A DNA stretch of 64,000 nucleotides from Cristatella mucedo (Eukaryota; Bryozoa; Phylactolaemata; Cristatellidae), in the NCBI GenBank assembly GCA_009760855.2, contig WPIO01000003.1, positions 2,474,001 to 2,538,000 of the forward strand. Direction: 5' to 3'. The notes below the pieces were generated by a model. The model was not told where the DNA came from and ran no database searches. It saw nothing but the letters and a program-made list of their open reading frames with translations. The position numbers and the translations under genes were made by a program. How positions within the stretch are numbered: position 1 is the first letter of the stretch; each line of letters begins with the position of its first letter. Below, in pieces: positions 24,061 through 64,000 of this stretch.

Positions 24061-25984
24061 TCCGATCGCCAGTACACCGCTCACGCCGGACGTGTTGCAC
24101 TGGCACTGACTCAATGTTCCTAATGTACCTGTGAGTGGTAGAGGTCACATTTCTTCGACCTATTTTTGCCGCGTCCGCCTTGGTCATGCACGAAAGGATT
24201 ACAGATTGCATGAGATCAGCAGATTGATCAGACTGACCTTTAAGCCGTTAATGCACTTTGGACAATCTTTCATTGAATAATGATATAGGGCTGAGCAGGC
24301 TTCCGATCTGTGCAGTATTGAATGACATATTTAAACACTGTAGATCATCACTCAGTGGAGCATATACAAAATAAAGAGCTTGACAGGGACATTCGTTTCG
24401 TGGAGGTGTGCCAGCTGGTGAGTCATTACGGCTTATATATTAATCAGCTATAAGCATGGTGTTATGCTATACGCCTATAGATGAACGTTCTTTAATGATT
24501 TATTTGAGTACCTTGTTAACACAAATTTCTCCGCATAGACTTCATCTCCTAGCTTAGATGGATCCAGGGAGAAATTACCGGCTGAGGTTACTCGATGTTC
24601 TAAGCTCAGGGGCAGCTCATTGCCAGGCTTTTTTGCGATTGCAAGCTTGAGCATTCACTATGCATTGAGTAAGCTACTTATTCAATGCTACCGTTTTGCT
24701 GCTCGTTAGCTTCTAATATTAATGGCTCAAGTTGCTTATTGACTTCCGTAGTTGTGATTGCTCATGTGCGTCGTCTTCTATCTTGTAAAGTATTTGACAG
24801 TCTTAATTTATAAATTGATTTTTCGGCGATACGCTAGTATATGCAGTTTATGATATTCTTATTTTAGAAGTAGGGCTCCTCGAGGAGGGTCCCGTCTCGA
24901 CCGATTCACCGGACCGACTTGAACGTCATATCTAAGACGTGCTTTTGAGTTTATGCGAGCAACCACACGCAGCAGACGACCATGCAGACGATCGCCGGTT
25001 CGTTACATACCAGATAACCGCGCCAGAGCGATCGTCAAGCCGACGCACCCAAAAAGTGTCTCGACGGATCCGCTGTTCTCTGCCGGCAGAAATAGGCCGG
25101 TGGTGCGGCTTGCTAGGCAGAGGTAACGGGTTCCTACGTTTGCACACGTCTAGGCTCGGTGACCCCGCGAGCGATTGGCTGGCTATACTGGAGAGCCAGA
25201 ACCAGGGCGCCAGAGCGTGCCACGCGGCAGGCATCTTGATGCCCTTAATGAAAAAAACAACATCTTCGTCCCTCAAAAAATGTAAGTGCTTGCTCAAAAG
25301 AAAAAAATACCCGCGTCTGAACGCCGAACTAGAACATGCTTCCCGAAGGCGCTACGCACTCTCTCTGGAAGCCATTTTAGGGAAGTGTAAACGAGCAAGC
25401 AGTAGCGTATTTCCTTGGAAATACCTCCAAGCACTGATCGTTGGTCGGATAAACATAAGGAGCCACAGTGTAGTAACCCCTAGCTGGTAGCGAATGCCGG
25501 ATGTCGACCAACCAGCAGGCAGCTGGGCTACCCGGCGGAGAAAATTTGTGTTCCAGACGAAAGGGGCTGAATGGCTGCGGCTTAGGGTGGGGCAGCCTGG
25601 TCACGCCCATTCATTCAGGCTCGCCACAAATTAGCCCCCGGCGCCTCGCTAAGGCAGGTGCACGTTACACGATCGGTGGGTGCGCGCTGGCGATTCGGTT
25701 GACGCACGTTACCTGCACGGACCTTTCTAGCACTACTTTGAGCGTCGCACGGCGACGATGAGTTACTGTGGGCCTCGACGCTTCGTGGTAATTAATGCGT
25801 TCCTTGTGTAATTAAATTCCACACTTGGCTTATCTCTCGCTAGCAAAGCTACCCCATTGCCGCGTGACTCCGCCCGGTCCAGCTGAATCTACGCTACTTC
25901 CATAGCGAAGTCCGGTCGCCATGTTGACAACCCTTGCCGGCCGAGTAGTCGCGTGGCAACACATTACGCGCAATGAGCGAGCGA
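24061..25984. other. No recognisable gene
   Basis: AT-richer to 24850, then GC-richer. A 183-codon + frame at 24939-25490 has no domain and no ATG start; I regard it as chance. Confidence 0.4.
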
Positions 25985-26137
25985 CAGCACACGCCCCGGT
26001 TCGGCCCAATTGGCCCACCTTCGACTTACTGAGGTCGTAGGCTCGAGCCCTACAGCACATGTAAATAATGCACCGGGATAGAGCTGAAGCTCTCTATAGG
26101 GCGCTTCGCGTAAATGAATTGCATTATTATTTTGTAT
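25985..26137 (+). mobile_element. SINE-2 copy (decayed)
   Basis: GTAGGCTCGAGCCCTACAGC (box B), then AGAGCTGAAGCTCTC and AGGGCGCTTCGCGTAAATGA and a GCATTATTATTTTG tail. Confidence 0.65.
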
Positions 26138-26384
26138 CTCACGAAATGCAAAGTTGGGCGGGCGGGGGGGGGGGGCCAAAACCGTACGCATCGCGACATC
26201 AAGACAAGGACGCGAGTTAATCTCGAGCAGATGAGCGAGGCGATGATTTAACGACTCAGCCGCCATTGCCTTGCGTAATCGGAGTGGAGCTACAATTGTC
26301 AGGAGCGGGTAATTTTATCCAAAAATCCCGAAACGTCGCTTCGATGACTGCGTGCATCCGACGACGCGATGCGAAGACCGGCCG

Positions 26385-26430
26385 CGGCGCGCCACCTTGC
26401 GGTGCTGCGGCGCGCCACCTTGCGGTGCTG
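26385..26430. repeat. 23-base tandem duplication
   Basis: CGGCGCGCCACCTTGCGGTG plus CTG, repeated exactly twice. Confidence 0.85.
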
Positions 26431-26637
26431 CGGCGCCGCGGTGCCGCACCGCGTTGGTGCGTTTCGCTTGAGCTCGCCGACACTGGCGTGCTCTTTAAAG
26501 TGTATCGCATTTTAACTTCTAATCCTCAAGCGCGTGCTGTCCGTAAAGCAACTAAATAGCAGAAGGCAGTTCTGTCCGCGGAAGAGACGTTTCGGTACCA
26601 GCGCCCGAAACGAATATATAAAAAAAATATAATTCAT

Positions 26638-26765
26638 TTGCATGAAAGAGAACTTGATCTCTATTCAGGCGCTTCACATGTGCCTCGGGGCTCGAGCCCA
26701 CGTGACCTCAGTCAGACCCCGGTCAGGGCGAGCGCCTTAACCGCTAGACCGAACCAGCTCGGTGC
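26638..26765 (-). mobile_element. SINE-2 copy
   Basis: On the + strand it reads GAGAACTTGATCTCTATTCA then GGCGCTTCACATGTGCC, GGGGCTCGAGCCCACGTG (box B complement) and GCCTTAACCGCTAGACC (box A complement). Confidence 0.8.
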
Positions 26766-27190
26766 AACGAATCTCTTCGAATGGCGAAATCGAATCGAAT
26801 CGAATAGCGAAACACACGCTGACGCCTCGACGCACCGAACGCTGCGGCGCGCCGGTCGCTCGAGTCGCGCCGGTCGCGCGCGAATGCGACCTGAGAGGGA
26901 TGCTGCAGCGGAAGAAGCTAAGGAGGAGAGCGAGATGCGATGAAATTCTCTCGCCCATGGGCGCGGGCGCGGGCGCGCGCGAGCGGATGGAACTAGCGGC
27001 CTACCCCCCTGCCCCTTCCCGTCCCGTCCGGCCATCCCCCATTCCCTTCCTCCGACGTCGCGCGCCGTGCGCGGAAAGGGCGTCCATCGTGCGCGTGCGC
27101 TCGCAGGCGCGGCGGCTAACGCGGTAGCCGTCGGCGGCGGCGGCGGCAGGGCGGAGCGCCGTTCGGGGATAGGCAGGCGTAGTAGAAGCG

Positions 27191-27237
27191 CCGGCGGCTA
27201 GCGAGAGCGCCGAGCAGGCGCTCTCGCTAGCCGCCGG
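27191..27237. repeat. Perfect 21-base inverted repeat, 5-base loop
   Basis: Arm CCGGCGGCTAGCGAGAGCGC plus C (27191-27211), loop GAGCA, and the exact reverse complement at 27217-27237. It lies in the CpG-rich region. Confidence 0.9.
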
Positions 27238-28683
27238 GCGTCTCTCGGGATGTCTCTCGCGGACCTTTCGCGGACCGGAAGCGCGTGCGGCCAGCGTACT
27301 CACGGCTGTTGCCGCTCCAGCCGTGCGGCGCGCGCAGAATGTTTCAGTAAACCCGCACCGACCGATGCGAATCCAGGAGCAACGAGCTGTTGGTATGTGC
27401 CGGCCAGTTTATTGAAGCTAGCATAACACCGCTCGCCGGGCGGCCATTGTCCGCATTGGAGCGGCGCAAGACGAAGCGACTTTGAGTGGCCACGAGAAAT
27501 ATAATGAGTTCGTGCGTCGTTAGTGAATGGCTGAGCAGGATAAATCTTGGCGCTGCGCCGAGTATCGTGCCGGCGGGTAGTCGAAGCCGCCGCCGCCGCT
27601 GCTGCTGCCGCCGCTGACGCTGCCGCCGCCGCCGCTAGCCTACGCGGCAGACGCATAGCGGCCATTACGGATGCTGCAGCTTATTGGGAACGCGACGCGC
27701 CGCTGCGTGGGCGCGAGCTGTGACCGTTCACGAGTTGTGACCCCGCGCGAGACGCCGCCGACTAGACGCTTGAATGCGGGCGCGCCAATCTTGGAGCCGG
27801 TAGCAGAGGCCTCGAGCGGGCAGCCCGCTCCGACGATCGCTGTGAGGCCAAGCTTAGTGGCGACGCAGGAGAGCGGTCGCAGCGAAGTGGCGAATAGTAA
27901 TTTTCCGGCAAGGTCTCGACAAGCGCGTGCTGCCGTGGCCTGCTGCGTGTGGCCTGCTGCCATCTCCGAAGAGAAACTTCAAAACGGTATCTTCAAACCA
28001 TGAGTCAGTCGACTTAAATATGCTGTTAATTTTGGCTGACGAGAAAATCGCGCCTCGACGCGAGTAGGTGCATCGACGCCCCCCCCCCCGCTCGACCACC
28101 GCTGCAGCGACTTGAAGTTAGGTTTGCTATTCGCGTTACGACGGTCGGCGTTCGTGGCGCTTGCATGCGTAGAAAACTCAAGTGCCACCCGAATGACATA
28201 CATAACGCATGAATAAACCACAGAAACATAAACTAACAATACAATTGGTTTGTAAATATAAAATAATATCACAGATAACGGTTTTGTATTATATACATCT
28301 TAAATATAGTACAATGTATATTATATAATATAATATGATATAATGCAATATAATTATTGTTCTATACAAACAATATCATAGCGCCACACGAACGACGTGT
28401 GAGGTTCACGGATGCCGGGACTGCATGGAGTTAGTCCTCCGCTTCGATTGTCGCTCGTCCTTGCCGTGGTCGCTGCCAAGCAGGGGCCGGAGCCGCCGCG
28501 GCGGGCGAGTAGTCGCGCACACGGTCGCTCAGCAACGCGTTCGCTGGCATCGGGTAAGAACGGTAGTCAACTCCAGGCCGAGTCGGACATGTTAGAAAAT
28601 AGCGCAACGACACGAATGTGTCGGCATGCGAGCCGCGCTGGTCGCTCTAAATCGAACTGTCGCTGGCGGCACCGCCGTCTCCG

Positions 28684-28694
28684 CTCTCTCTCTC

Positions 28695-28742
<48 letters not shown>

Positions 28743-28774
28743 CACACACGCACGCACGAACGCACGCACTCGCA

Positions 28775-28826
<52 letters not shown>
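28684..28826. repeat. Compound (CT)n-(CA)n microsatellite
   Basis: CT array 28696-28738, CGCACGCA-type bridge, CA array 28778-28824. Confidence 0.95.
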
Positions 28827-28828
<2 letters not shown>

Positions 28829-29021
28829 GTGGGCCGCTTATTGGCTGGCGGGCGGGGGTCGCGGGCCGCGTACGAGGTGGCGGCGGTAGTGTGGGCGAGC
28901 CCAACGCCGCTGCCGCTCACCCGACCGAAGCTTCGCGAAGGACGCACGTGACCGCTGGTGCCGCCTGCGTCACCTCTGGCGCACCGTCCCTCGCAGTCGC
29001 GGTACCCGAGGCGGGTTCTCT

Positions 29022-29190
29022 TAATAATAATCGCACTGCACTTGATAAAGCGCCCTCAGAGAACTCAATCTCTTTCTAGGCGCTTTACATTTGCTGCAAG
29101 GGAAGCACGATTGAACGGTGAATAATGTCACGCTTGATAAACATGAATAGCATGGTTACGGGTGACGTGCGCAGGGTCAGCGTACACCCC
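29022..29190 (-). mobile_element. LINE-A 3' UTR and tail
   Basis: TTAATAATAAT tail, AAAGCGCCCTCAGAGAACTC, CTAGGCGCTTTACATTTGCT and the CAGGGTCAGC block. Inserted in the GC-rich region. Confidence 0.85.
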
Positions 29191-29779
29191 CAACCCCCAG
29201 CCGCCGGCCAGCTGAACGAGCAAGACGAGACCGCCGGTCTTGGCTGACTGCCAACGCGGCGGTGCGCTTGTGAGTGCGTTCGCAGGGGAGGGAGGGAGGA
29301 GGAGCGCCGCCGCTCGAGCGTAGCCTCGAGGCGTCGTCGTCGCCGGCAGGCGGCGTCGTCGTCGCTGCAGTCGTCGCGGAGAGAGATAGCGAGGTCGCGC
29401 GCAAGTTGCTGCTCGTCGACCGTTCGCGCGCCGCCGGCTCCATCATTTCCGGGAGGAAAGAGCGACCGATCGGGTAAATGGCGCTCCTTCCTCCTCCTCC
29501 TCCTTCTCCGCTCGGAGCCCTGAAGCTTCGCGAAAGCCCTAGCGAGCCCTGTCTGGGCGGTGCGCGGTGCCGGAGCCGCGTGCGTGCGTCGCACTGCGCA
29601 TGCGGGCAGCCGGGCAGTCAAACCGGTGCGACGGCGACTTGCTCGGAAAGCGCGAATTAAATGTCGAGCTAATTCGCATTCGCATGAAGGCGACTGCTCA
29701 CGCTTGCCGAGTCGTCTCGAGACACGGGAGCAAATAACTAGCTGCCTGCTATACGTTTGCATTCGCGACATCCAGTAGA

Positions 29780-30164
29780 AATTCTCGCGAGTCTGCCACA
29801 GGCAAAGTGCAGGGGCTGCTGCGTGATTTTTCTATTGCCGAGAATTAGTCGAGCTCGTAAAGAATAAGAATTTTCGTTGTATACTCAAATGGCTTTACGT
29901 TTGTTCTACCAAGGAGTTAGCATGAAATATTTGCATCGTTTGAGGAGATTCGATAAGAATAGATTTAAGGGACAATCTCCTACGAGTGGTGGTGTAGGAA
30001 TTTATAATATATAAAATATACTATAATATCTGTATTGTAGAATATATAGGAATATGTACATCTTCCGATAGGAGGCATTCAATCATCGTTTAAGCCTATG
30101 GCTTCTGCAAGAAGAACTGTTGCCGTTGGTCTAATGTTGAAGGGCGCTAGCTGCTCGCAGAGAG
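29780..30164. other. Non-coding, AT-rich
   Basis: Includes an ATATAAAATATAC-rich stretch at 30000-30050. No gene seen. Confidence 0.5.
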
Positions 30165-31205
30165 ATTGACTATCGTCAGCGATTGACATTCGCGCATGGA
30201 TGGCATCAAACTTTCTTAAATTGAATGATGATAAAACTAACTTACTGGTTATGGGCAAGCCAAGTGTGATTCAGAAATTAGAAAGGCTGACGCTAAATAT
30301 CGGCTCTACCAGCTTACGCTACGTTGAATCTGCACAAAATCTAGGCGTCCTGTTCCAAAGTGGGCTTTCATTAGACGACCACATCAGCTCCTCAGTCAAG
30401 TCTGCCTATTTTCAGCTACATGAAATTTCTAAAACGCAGGCTTGCTTAGACAGAGATACTACATCTAAATTGATTCATGCATTTGTGACATCCCGTCTCG
30501 AAATCTGTAACTCACTGCTTGCTGGTCTACCGGCTTGTGCAATCAGGCGCTACAGCTTGTGCAAAACTCTGCAGCTAGGCTTGTCTGTCTTGAGCGTCGC
30601 AGTTGCCACATCGCATAACTTCTCGCTGGTTTGTACTGGCTCCCAGTCAAGCAGCGCATCGACTTCAAGGTTTCGTCACTCACTTTTAGGTCTCTTCATT
30701 CTTTGGCTCCAGCCTACCTATCACATTTAGTCCCCCCACCAGGTTAAGCAACGTAGCACTCGCTTTTCGGAATCTAGTCGTTTACCTGTAATCGAAATCT
30801 AATCGTTTATCATTACCTTCTAGGAATCTCAAATCCTTTGGAGACATTGCCTTTAGTTCGTACGCTCCCAAAGCCTGGAACTCACTTCCAACTTGCGTTT
30901 CGACACCCCCTGACTTGACGACATTTAAAAAGAAACTAAAAACGCATCTATTAATCGCAGCATTTAGTGGGTCCATGTGATTCGTCATTTACATGCTTAT
31001 GCGTGCTGACAATGTGCATGTGGCCATTAACCTTATTTGCACCCTTACCCTGTGCATGTCACCCCTAACCATGTTATGCTTGTTGTCATTGAGCATGCTA
31101 CGCCTAACCATTCAATCGTGCTTCCTTTGCAGCAAATGTAAAGTGCCTGGAAAAAGATTGAGATCTCCGAGGGCGCTATACCAAATGTATTACTATTATT
31201 TTTAT
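30165..31205 (+). mobile_element. LINE-A 3' portion
   Basis: FLKLNDDKTNLLVMGKPSVI, NLGVLFQSGLSLDDHISSS and LLAGLPACAIR are readable. A frameshift near 30545 moves the rest to other frames. The 3' UTR, hairpin (AAAGTGCC...GGGCGCT) and a TATTACTATTATTTTTATTA tail complete it. Confidence 0.9.
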
Positions 31206-31739
31206 TACTATATATGATGCTTATTGGTTCAGAGAAACGCAATAAATTAGGCCCGGTTTAACCTCATTTTCTTGAGCAGGTCTTATCGTAGAACAATCTT
31301 ACTCCAAAGGTAAGTGAATTGTCCTATGATATCACCTGTAAAGGAAGCTAATCGCAGATAGAAGCGGGGCTCAAGGTCAATCGCCAGTATGTCGAGCAGG
31401 TTACTTGGGAATTACTATGAGCTGACAACGGATCTTGAAATCTAAGAAACGTGATGCTCGCACCCAATCGGCTTTCCCGGAGCGTGAGAGCGGGCGTGGG
31501 TGCCCCATTGCCCCCCCCCCCGGCCGACCCTAAGAGCTAGGGAGCCGCTACGTGGCCCGTCCTCTTATAATAGGGTCAGGGATGCAGCTGGGGTAGGAAC
31601 AGTCTGGTACAGAAGTGAGAATGGGTTTTTTGAAGGTCCACTTTGTTAAACTCTGCTGTGCCCTGAGTTTACAAACAGTCTCGTGTTACCCCTACGGCTT
31701 TGTAGGGTTACCAAAATGAGAGCTATGACGGTGTAGCTG

Positions 31740-32395
31740 TTCTATTTTTTTAAGTTTCTAGACCATTGGCGGCAGAAGCTTTTAGTCCGCAGGTCGTGGA
31801 CCGTGGAGCTCATTTCCACGATTCCTACACAATGACGTCTTCTCGGCAGCTGCCGACTGTGGCACATCTCCTCCAGCCGTCCTCGACTGCTACTTCCATG
31901 CTACTCAGTTCCTCGACTTCCATCCTGATTAAGCGTCGCTTCTAAATTTCTCGTCGTTGCCTGAGATGGAGTATTTCGGCCACCTTATGCACACCGAAAG
32001 CCTTGTAGGCTTTGAGGGCACTGCGGCTAGCTCTCTTGCTTATCAAGCATTTAGTCTGTAGCGGAGCTAGGGTTTTCATCTGGGTGACAAGAGCTTGAAC
32101 ATATTTACATAAGGGGCAAGACCCACGCAATTTTTATGTAGGAGGGGCTAGAATACAATTAATGAAAAACTGTAGGGCGAAATCAGTGTTTATTCGACAC
32201 GGACTGGGTGTTTGCTCATCGATAGGAATTCAGACATAATTTTATCATTGGTGAGGGTCGGGGGTGTCGGAATAGGGGGCGGCCCAGGTCGCTGCCCCCC
32301 TGTAGGGGGAATGCTCTCTGTTACCCTCTGGCTTTGCCACTGCACTTGGTCCCATGGTTTTGTGGAGTTACAGACGGCGATGCATTAAATTACAA
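31740..32395 (+). mobile_element. LINE-B remnant, heavily decayed
   Basis: GCGGCAGAAGCTTTTAGTCC, then CTGCCGACTGTGGCACATCT and CTACTTCCATGCTACTCAG match the terminal ORF of LINE-B; TTGTGGAGTTACAGACGG near 32360 matches its end. Another 3' end fragment may lie at 31680-31725. Confidence 0.6.
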
Positions 32396-32929
32396 ATGCA
32401 TATGTATATCCAAACGATGTCAAAATTGATAATGCTGAGTACGAAAACTTTGGTAAGTAAGTACATCGACGTAGCAATGGACTCTATACCATCGCTTCAC
32501 CCCTCGCCTGCTAGCTTCCGAGGACTTGAAGGATCGATTTATCGCTGAGTCACAGTTGCTCGCACAGTCACAGTGTGGCTAAGGGGCAGGTACATGCCAG
32601 TGTACTTCCCGAGCTCGGGTATGCGCTTGGCACTATTTGTAGGCATACAACCAACCGATACTTTGAATGCTTCGATGCGTTCACTGGTTTTAAAAAATAC
32701 GTTCCGTTCACCCGGGTGTGGCTTGCCCGGGTTGTTCTCAGCAAAACAAGCGTCGGAGGACTGCGAGGGGCTCTGTGCAGCAACTCGCCATTGTGCCTGC
32801 GGATGCCGATCTAGCAAGCCTTTCCGGAGTGGCTCGGGAATCCACACTAGAGACTGTGTCGTGCAGCCGTCCAGGCTGCTCATTCATGATGCAGGGCGGA
32901 GTCCAGCCTACTATTCTTAATTTATGCGC

Positions 32930-33305
32930 AGAGTAGGTATCGGGCAGAGGGCTGTCCTGTCTCGCGGCGGCGTGCCCGAGGTCGCCGTTGCGTCGTCGGT
33001 CGGCCGAGAGCGGGCGAGAGCCGACAGGATGAAGTGGCAGGACGGGACGAGCCGGTCGCTGTCAAGGTGACAAATGGGTAATTTAGCTTTCGATCAGCTC
33101 GCTAGGGCATTAGGGGGCGGGAAGAAGTGCGCTATCGTCTGTCTCCGCCAGCGTCTGCTGCCGCTTCGTGAGCGAGTGCAGTTCGTTCGGTCGCCGGTTC
33201 AGTGCAGCATCAGCGATTGCTCCGTGCAGCAGCGGTCGCTCGGCAGCGAAGCCCGTCACCAGTTACCGTGGCCTGGTCGCTGGAGATCAGGTGACTCTGG
33301 TCAGA
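32930..33305 (+). promoter_or_regulatory. CpG-rich 5' region/5'UTR of the cadherin gene
   Basis: GC- and CpG-rich stretch immediately upstream of the signal-peptide ATG. I see no convincing TATA box, as is usual for CpG-rich promoters. Two upstream ATGs lie in it: one opens a short frame of about 14 codons near 33030, the other is at 33074. A transcription start cannot be placed from sequence alone. Confidence 0.4.
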
Positions 33306-62832
<29,527 letters not shown>

Positions 62833-63372
62833 GTACGTGTTGCAGACACTGTCGGTAAATTCCTGCTTGCTGTCCCTCCGATCTGTCCGACGAAATCTAT
62901 CGCCTCGAAGGCTTTCGAGGCATCATTATACATAATGTACTTAGTTAACGTAGTTTGTATGCTGCATGGCGGCGATGGGCTGGTCTTGTTCTCCTTTTTT
63001 TGTTGCCTAGAGTAAATGCATCCCGGAGAGATGACTATAGCTGTTAAGTCATATAATTGCACGCTCTTCTTATCTAATGAGGCAGGATGCACACCAGGCT
63101 TTTGCAAACCTGGAGGCTACGAAGCTTTACCTAATGTTAGTGATCGCATGGTGCAAGTCTCACCCACCAAGAGCTTGTGTCGCCCGAACGTCAGCCACTC
63201 ATAGATGTAGCCATAATCCAGCATACAACATAAGGCTCATAATTTAAAGTAGCTACCACGTGGTGCTACCATACTCATAATTGCAAGCATGTTACCAGCA
63301 GGAGTTCCAGCAGCCCACGAAGCTCTCTGTGCTTGCTCCAAGGTATGTACAATAATGCTGCCTTCTGTTTGT

Positions 63373-63452
<80 letters not shown>

Positions 63453-63737
63453 CAAGCAAGCCTGCTAAGCTATTACTGCCTTAAAGCGTGAGTCCTTTTG
63501 GTAAGACTTTGGGCTGATGCTTCCACGTCAAGTCCTGTAGACACCTATCAAATCTCCATCAATTTTTTAAAGCTGCAAACAGGCCTGCGCATACTCATGC
63601 TGGCACTTAAGTAAGCGTGGGCACCAAAGCACACGAAAAAGCCGGCACTCAATAGATGCTGTCCTAGTCAGGGATCGGCAGGGAGAGGGTCTAGGCAATC
63701 ATCTCCCAAAACCGACCTGCAGATGCTAACAATGGTC
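62833..63737 (+). other. Cadherin intron 10 (start)
   Basis: No further cadherin exon is recognisable. It includes the GT array at 63366-63450. Confidence 0.6.
63366..63450. repeat. (GT)n microsatellite
   Basis: About 75 bases of GT after a TGTGTATG lead. Confidence 0.97.
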
Positions 63738-64000
63738 GTTCGTAAGACTCAATCTCTTTCTAGACGCTTTACAGTTGCTGCAAAGGAAACACGATTGAAT
63801 GGTGAATAATATTTTGCTTGATAAACAACATGAATAACATGGTTAGGGGTGACATGCACAAGGTCAGCATGCAAATGTGGTTAGTGGCAGCATGCACAGT
63901 GTCAGCAAGCATAAGCACACGAAGGACGAATCACAGAGACCCACTAAATGCTGTCCTAAATAGGCGTGTTTTTAAGTTCTTTTTAAATGTTGTCAAGTAA
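63738..64000 (-). mobile_element. LINE-A 3' UTR, cut by the window edge
   Basis: AGACTCAATCTCTTTCTAGA, ACAGTTGCTGCAAAGGAAAC, ACATGGTTAGGGGTGACATG and the GACCCACTAAATGCTGTCCT block that encodes the ORF end in reverse. No ATT tail remains. Confidence 0.85.

Larger units (their letters stand above)
26300..29720. promoter_or_regulatory. Extended GC- and CpG-rich region (CpG-island-like)
   Basis: Most of this 3.4 kb is rich in CG dinucleotides and GCC/CGG runs (notably 27000-27300, 27590-27650 and 29200-29600), broken by AT-rich DNA at 28250-28390. Open frames occur on both strands, including a poly-Ala frame at 27300-27665 (-) and frames at 29085-29771 (-), but none has a domain. It may hold a promoter and 5' exon of an unidentified gene or an alternative promoter for the cadherin 4-6 kb downstream. 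Confidence 0.35.

Noticed and set aside
24939-25490. 183-codon + frame
   Set aside because: No ATG start, no splice sites placed, no domain; composition like its surroundings.
27300-27665. 121-codon - strand frame starting MAAMRLPRRLAAAAAA
   Set aside because: ATG context is acceptable, but the alanine run comes from GCC/GCG repeats and there is no domain or splice support. Kept only as part of the CpG-rich region.
29085-29771. 228-codon - strand frame
   Set aside because: It ends inside a LINE-A tail and overlaps other open frames in GC-rich DNA; no domain recognised.
63016-63204. + frame after exon 10 as the next cadherin exon
   Set aside because: No EC-repeat motif and no phase-0 acceptor with a matching strand pattern.

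Overview
This window is nuclear DNA of a metazoan, most likely an invertebrate; I cannot name the species. The evidence is GT-AG introns, CR1/L2-type LINEs, tRNA-derived SINEs and very long GA/CT, CA and ATT microsatellites. There are no operons, no ribosome-binding sites and no CRISPR. Most long open frames are shadows of microsatellites or of CpG-rich DNA.

The main gene is the 5' part of a protocadherin-15 / Cad99C-type cadherin on the + strand. I assembled it from ten small exons. Exon 1 (33306-33450) encodes a signal peptide. A 17.5 kb intron follows, then nine exons from 50906 to 62832. Together they encode 583 residues covering extracellular cadherin repeats EC1 to EC4 and the start of EC5. 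The reading frame stays open across every junction: intron 1 is phase 1 and all later introns are phase 0. Exon order and linker motifs follow PCDH15: an EC1 LVDN segment, a DNINDNAPYF linker, a DGDNLGPTF linker followed by a C-x(7)-C pair, a YVYEGSPVG strand, and LDINDNSPVF. The rest of the gene lies beyond the right edge.

A second gene lies on the - strand at about 7.1-9.4 kb. It has a short first exon (9346-9427) and a 1.2 kb exon (7123-8301) encoding an Ala/Ser/Gly-rich then Arg/Glu-rich, coiled-coil-like protein that I do not recognise. Its other exons were not found.

The rest is repeats. LINE-A (CR1/L2-like, (ATT)n tail) is present as about 20 fragments. LINE-B is a related element with an ACATT tail. 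SINE-1 and SINE-2 are tRNA-derived, and the 3' end of SINE-2 copies the 3' hairpin of LINE-A. There are also a candidate MITE, a Ty3/gypsy-like gag remnant, a 0.6 kb dispersed repeat in two copies, minisatellites and two near-perfect hairpins.

Repeats and the gene interact. A LINE-A tail directly abuts the cadherin exon at 57565 and supplies its splice acceptor. GC- and CpG-rich DNA at 9.4-9.9, 26.3-29.7 and 32.9-33.5 kb probably marks promoters; the first and last coincide with the inferred 5' ends of the two genes.
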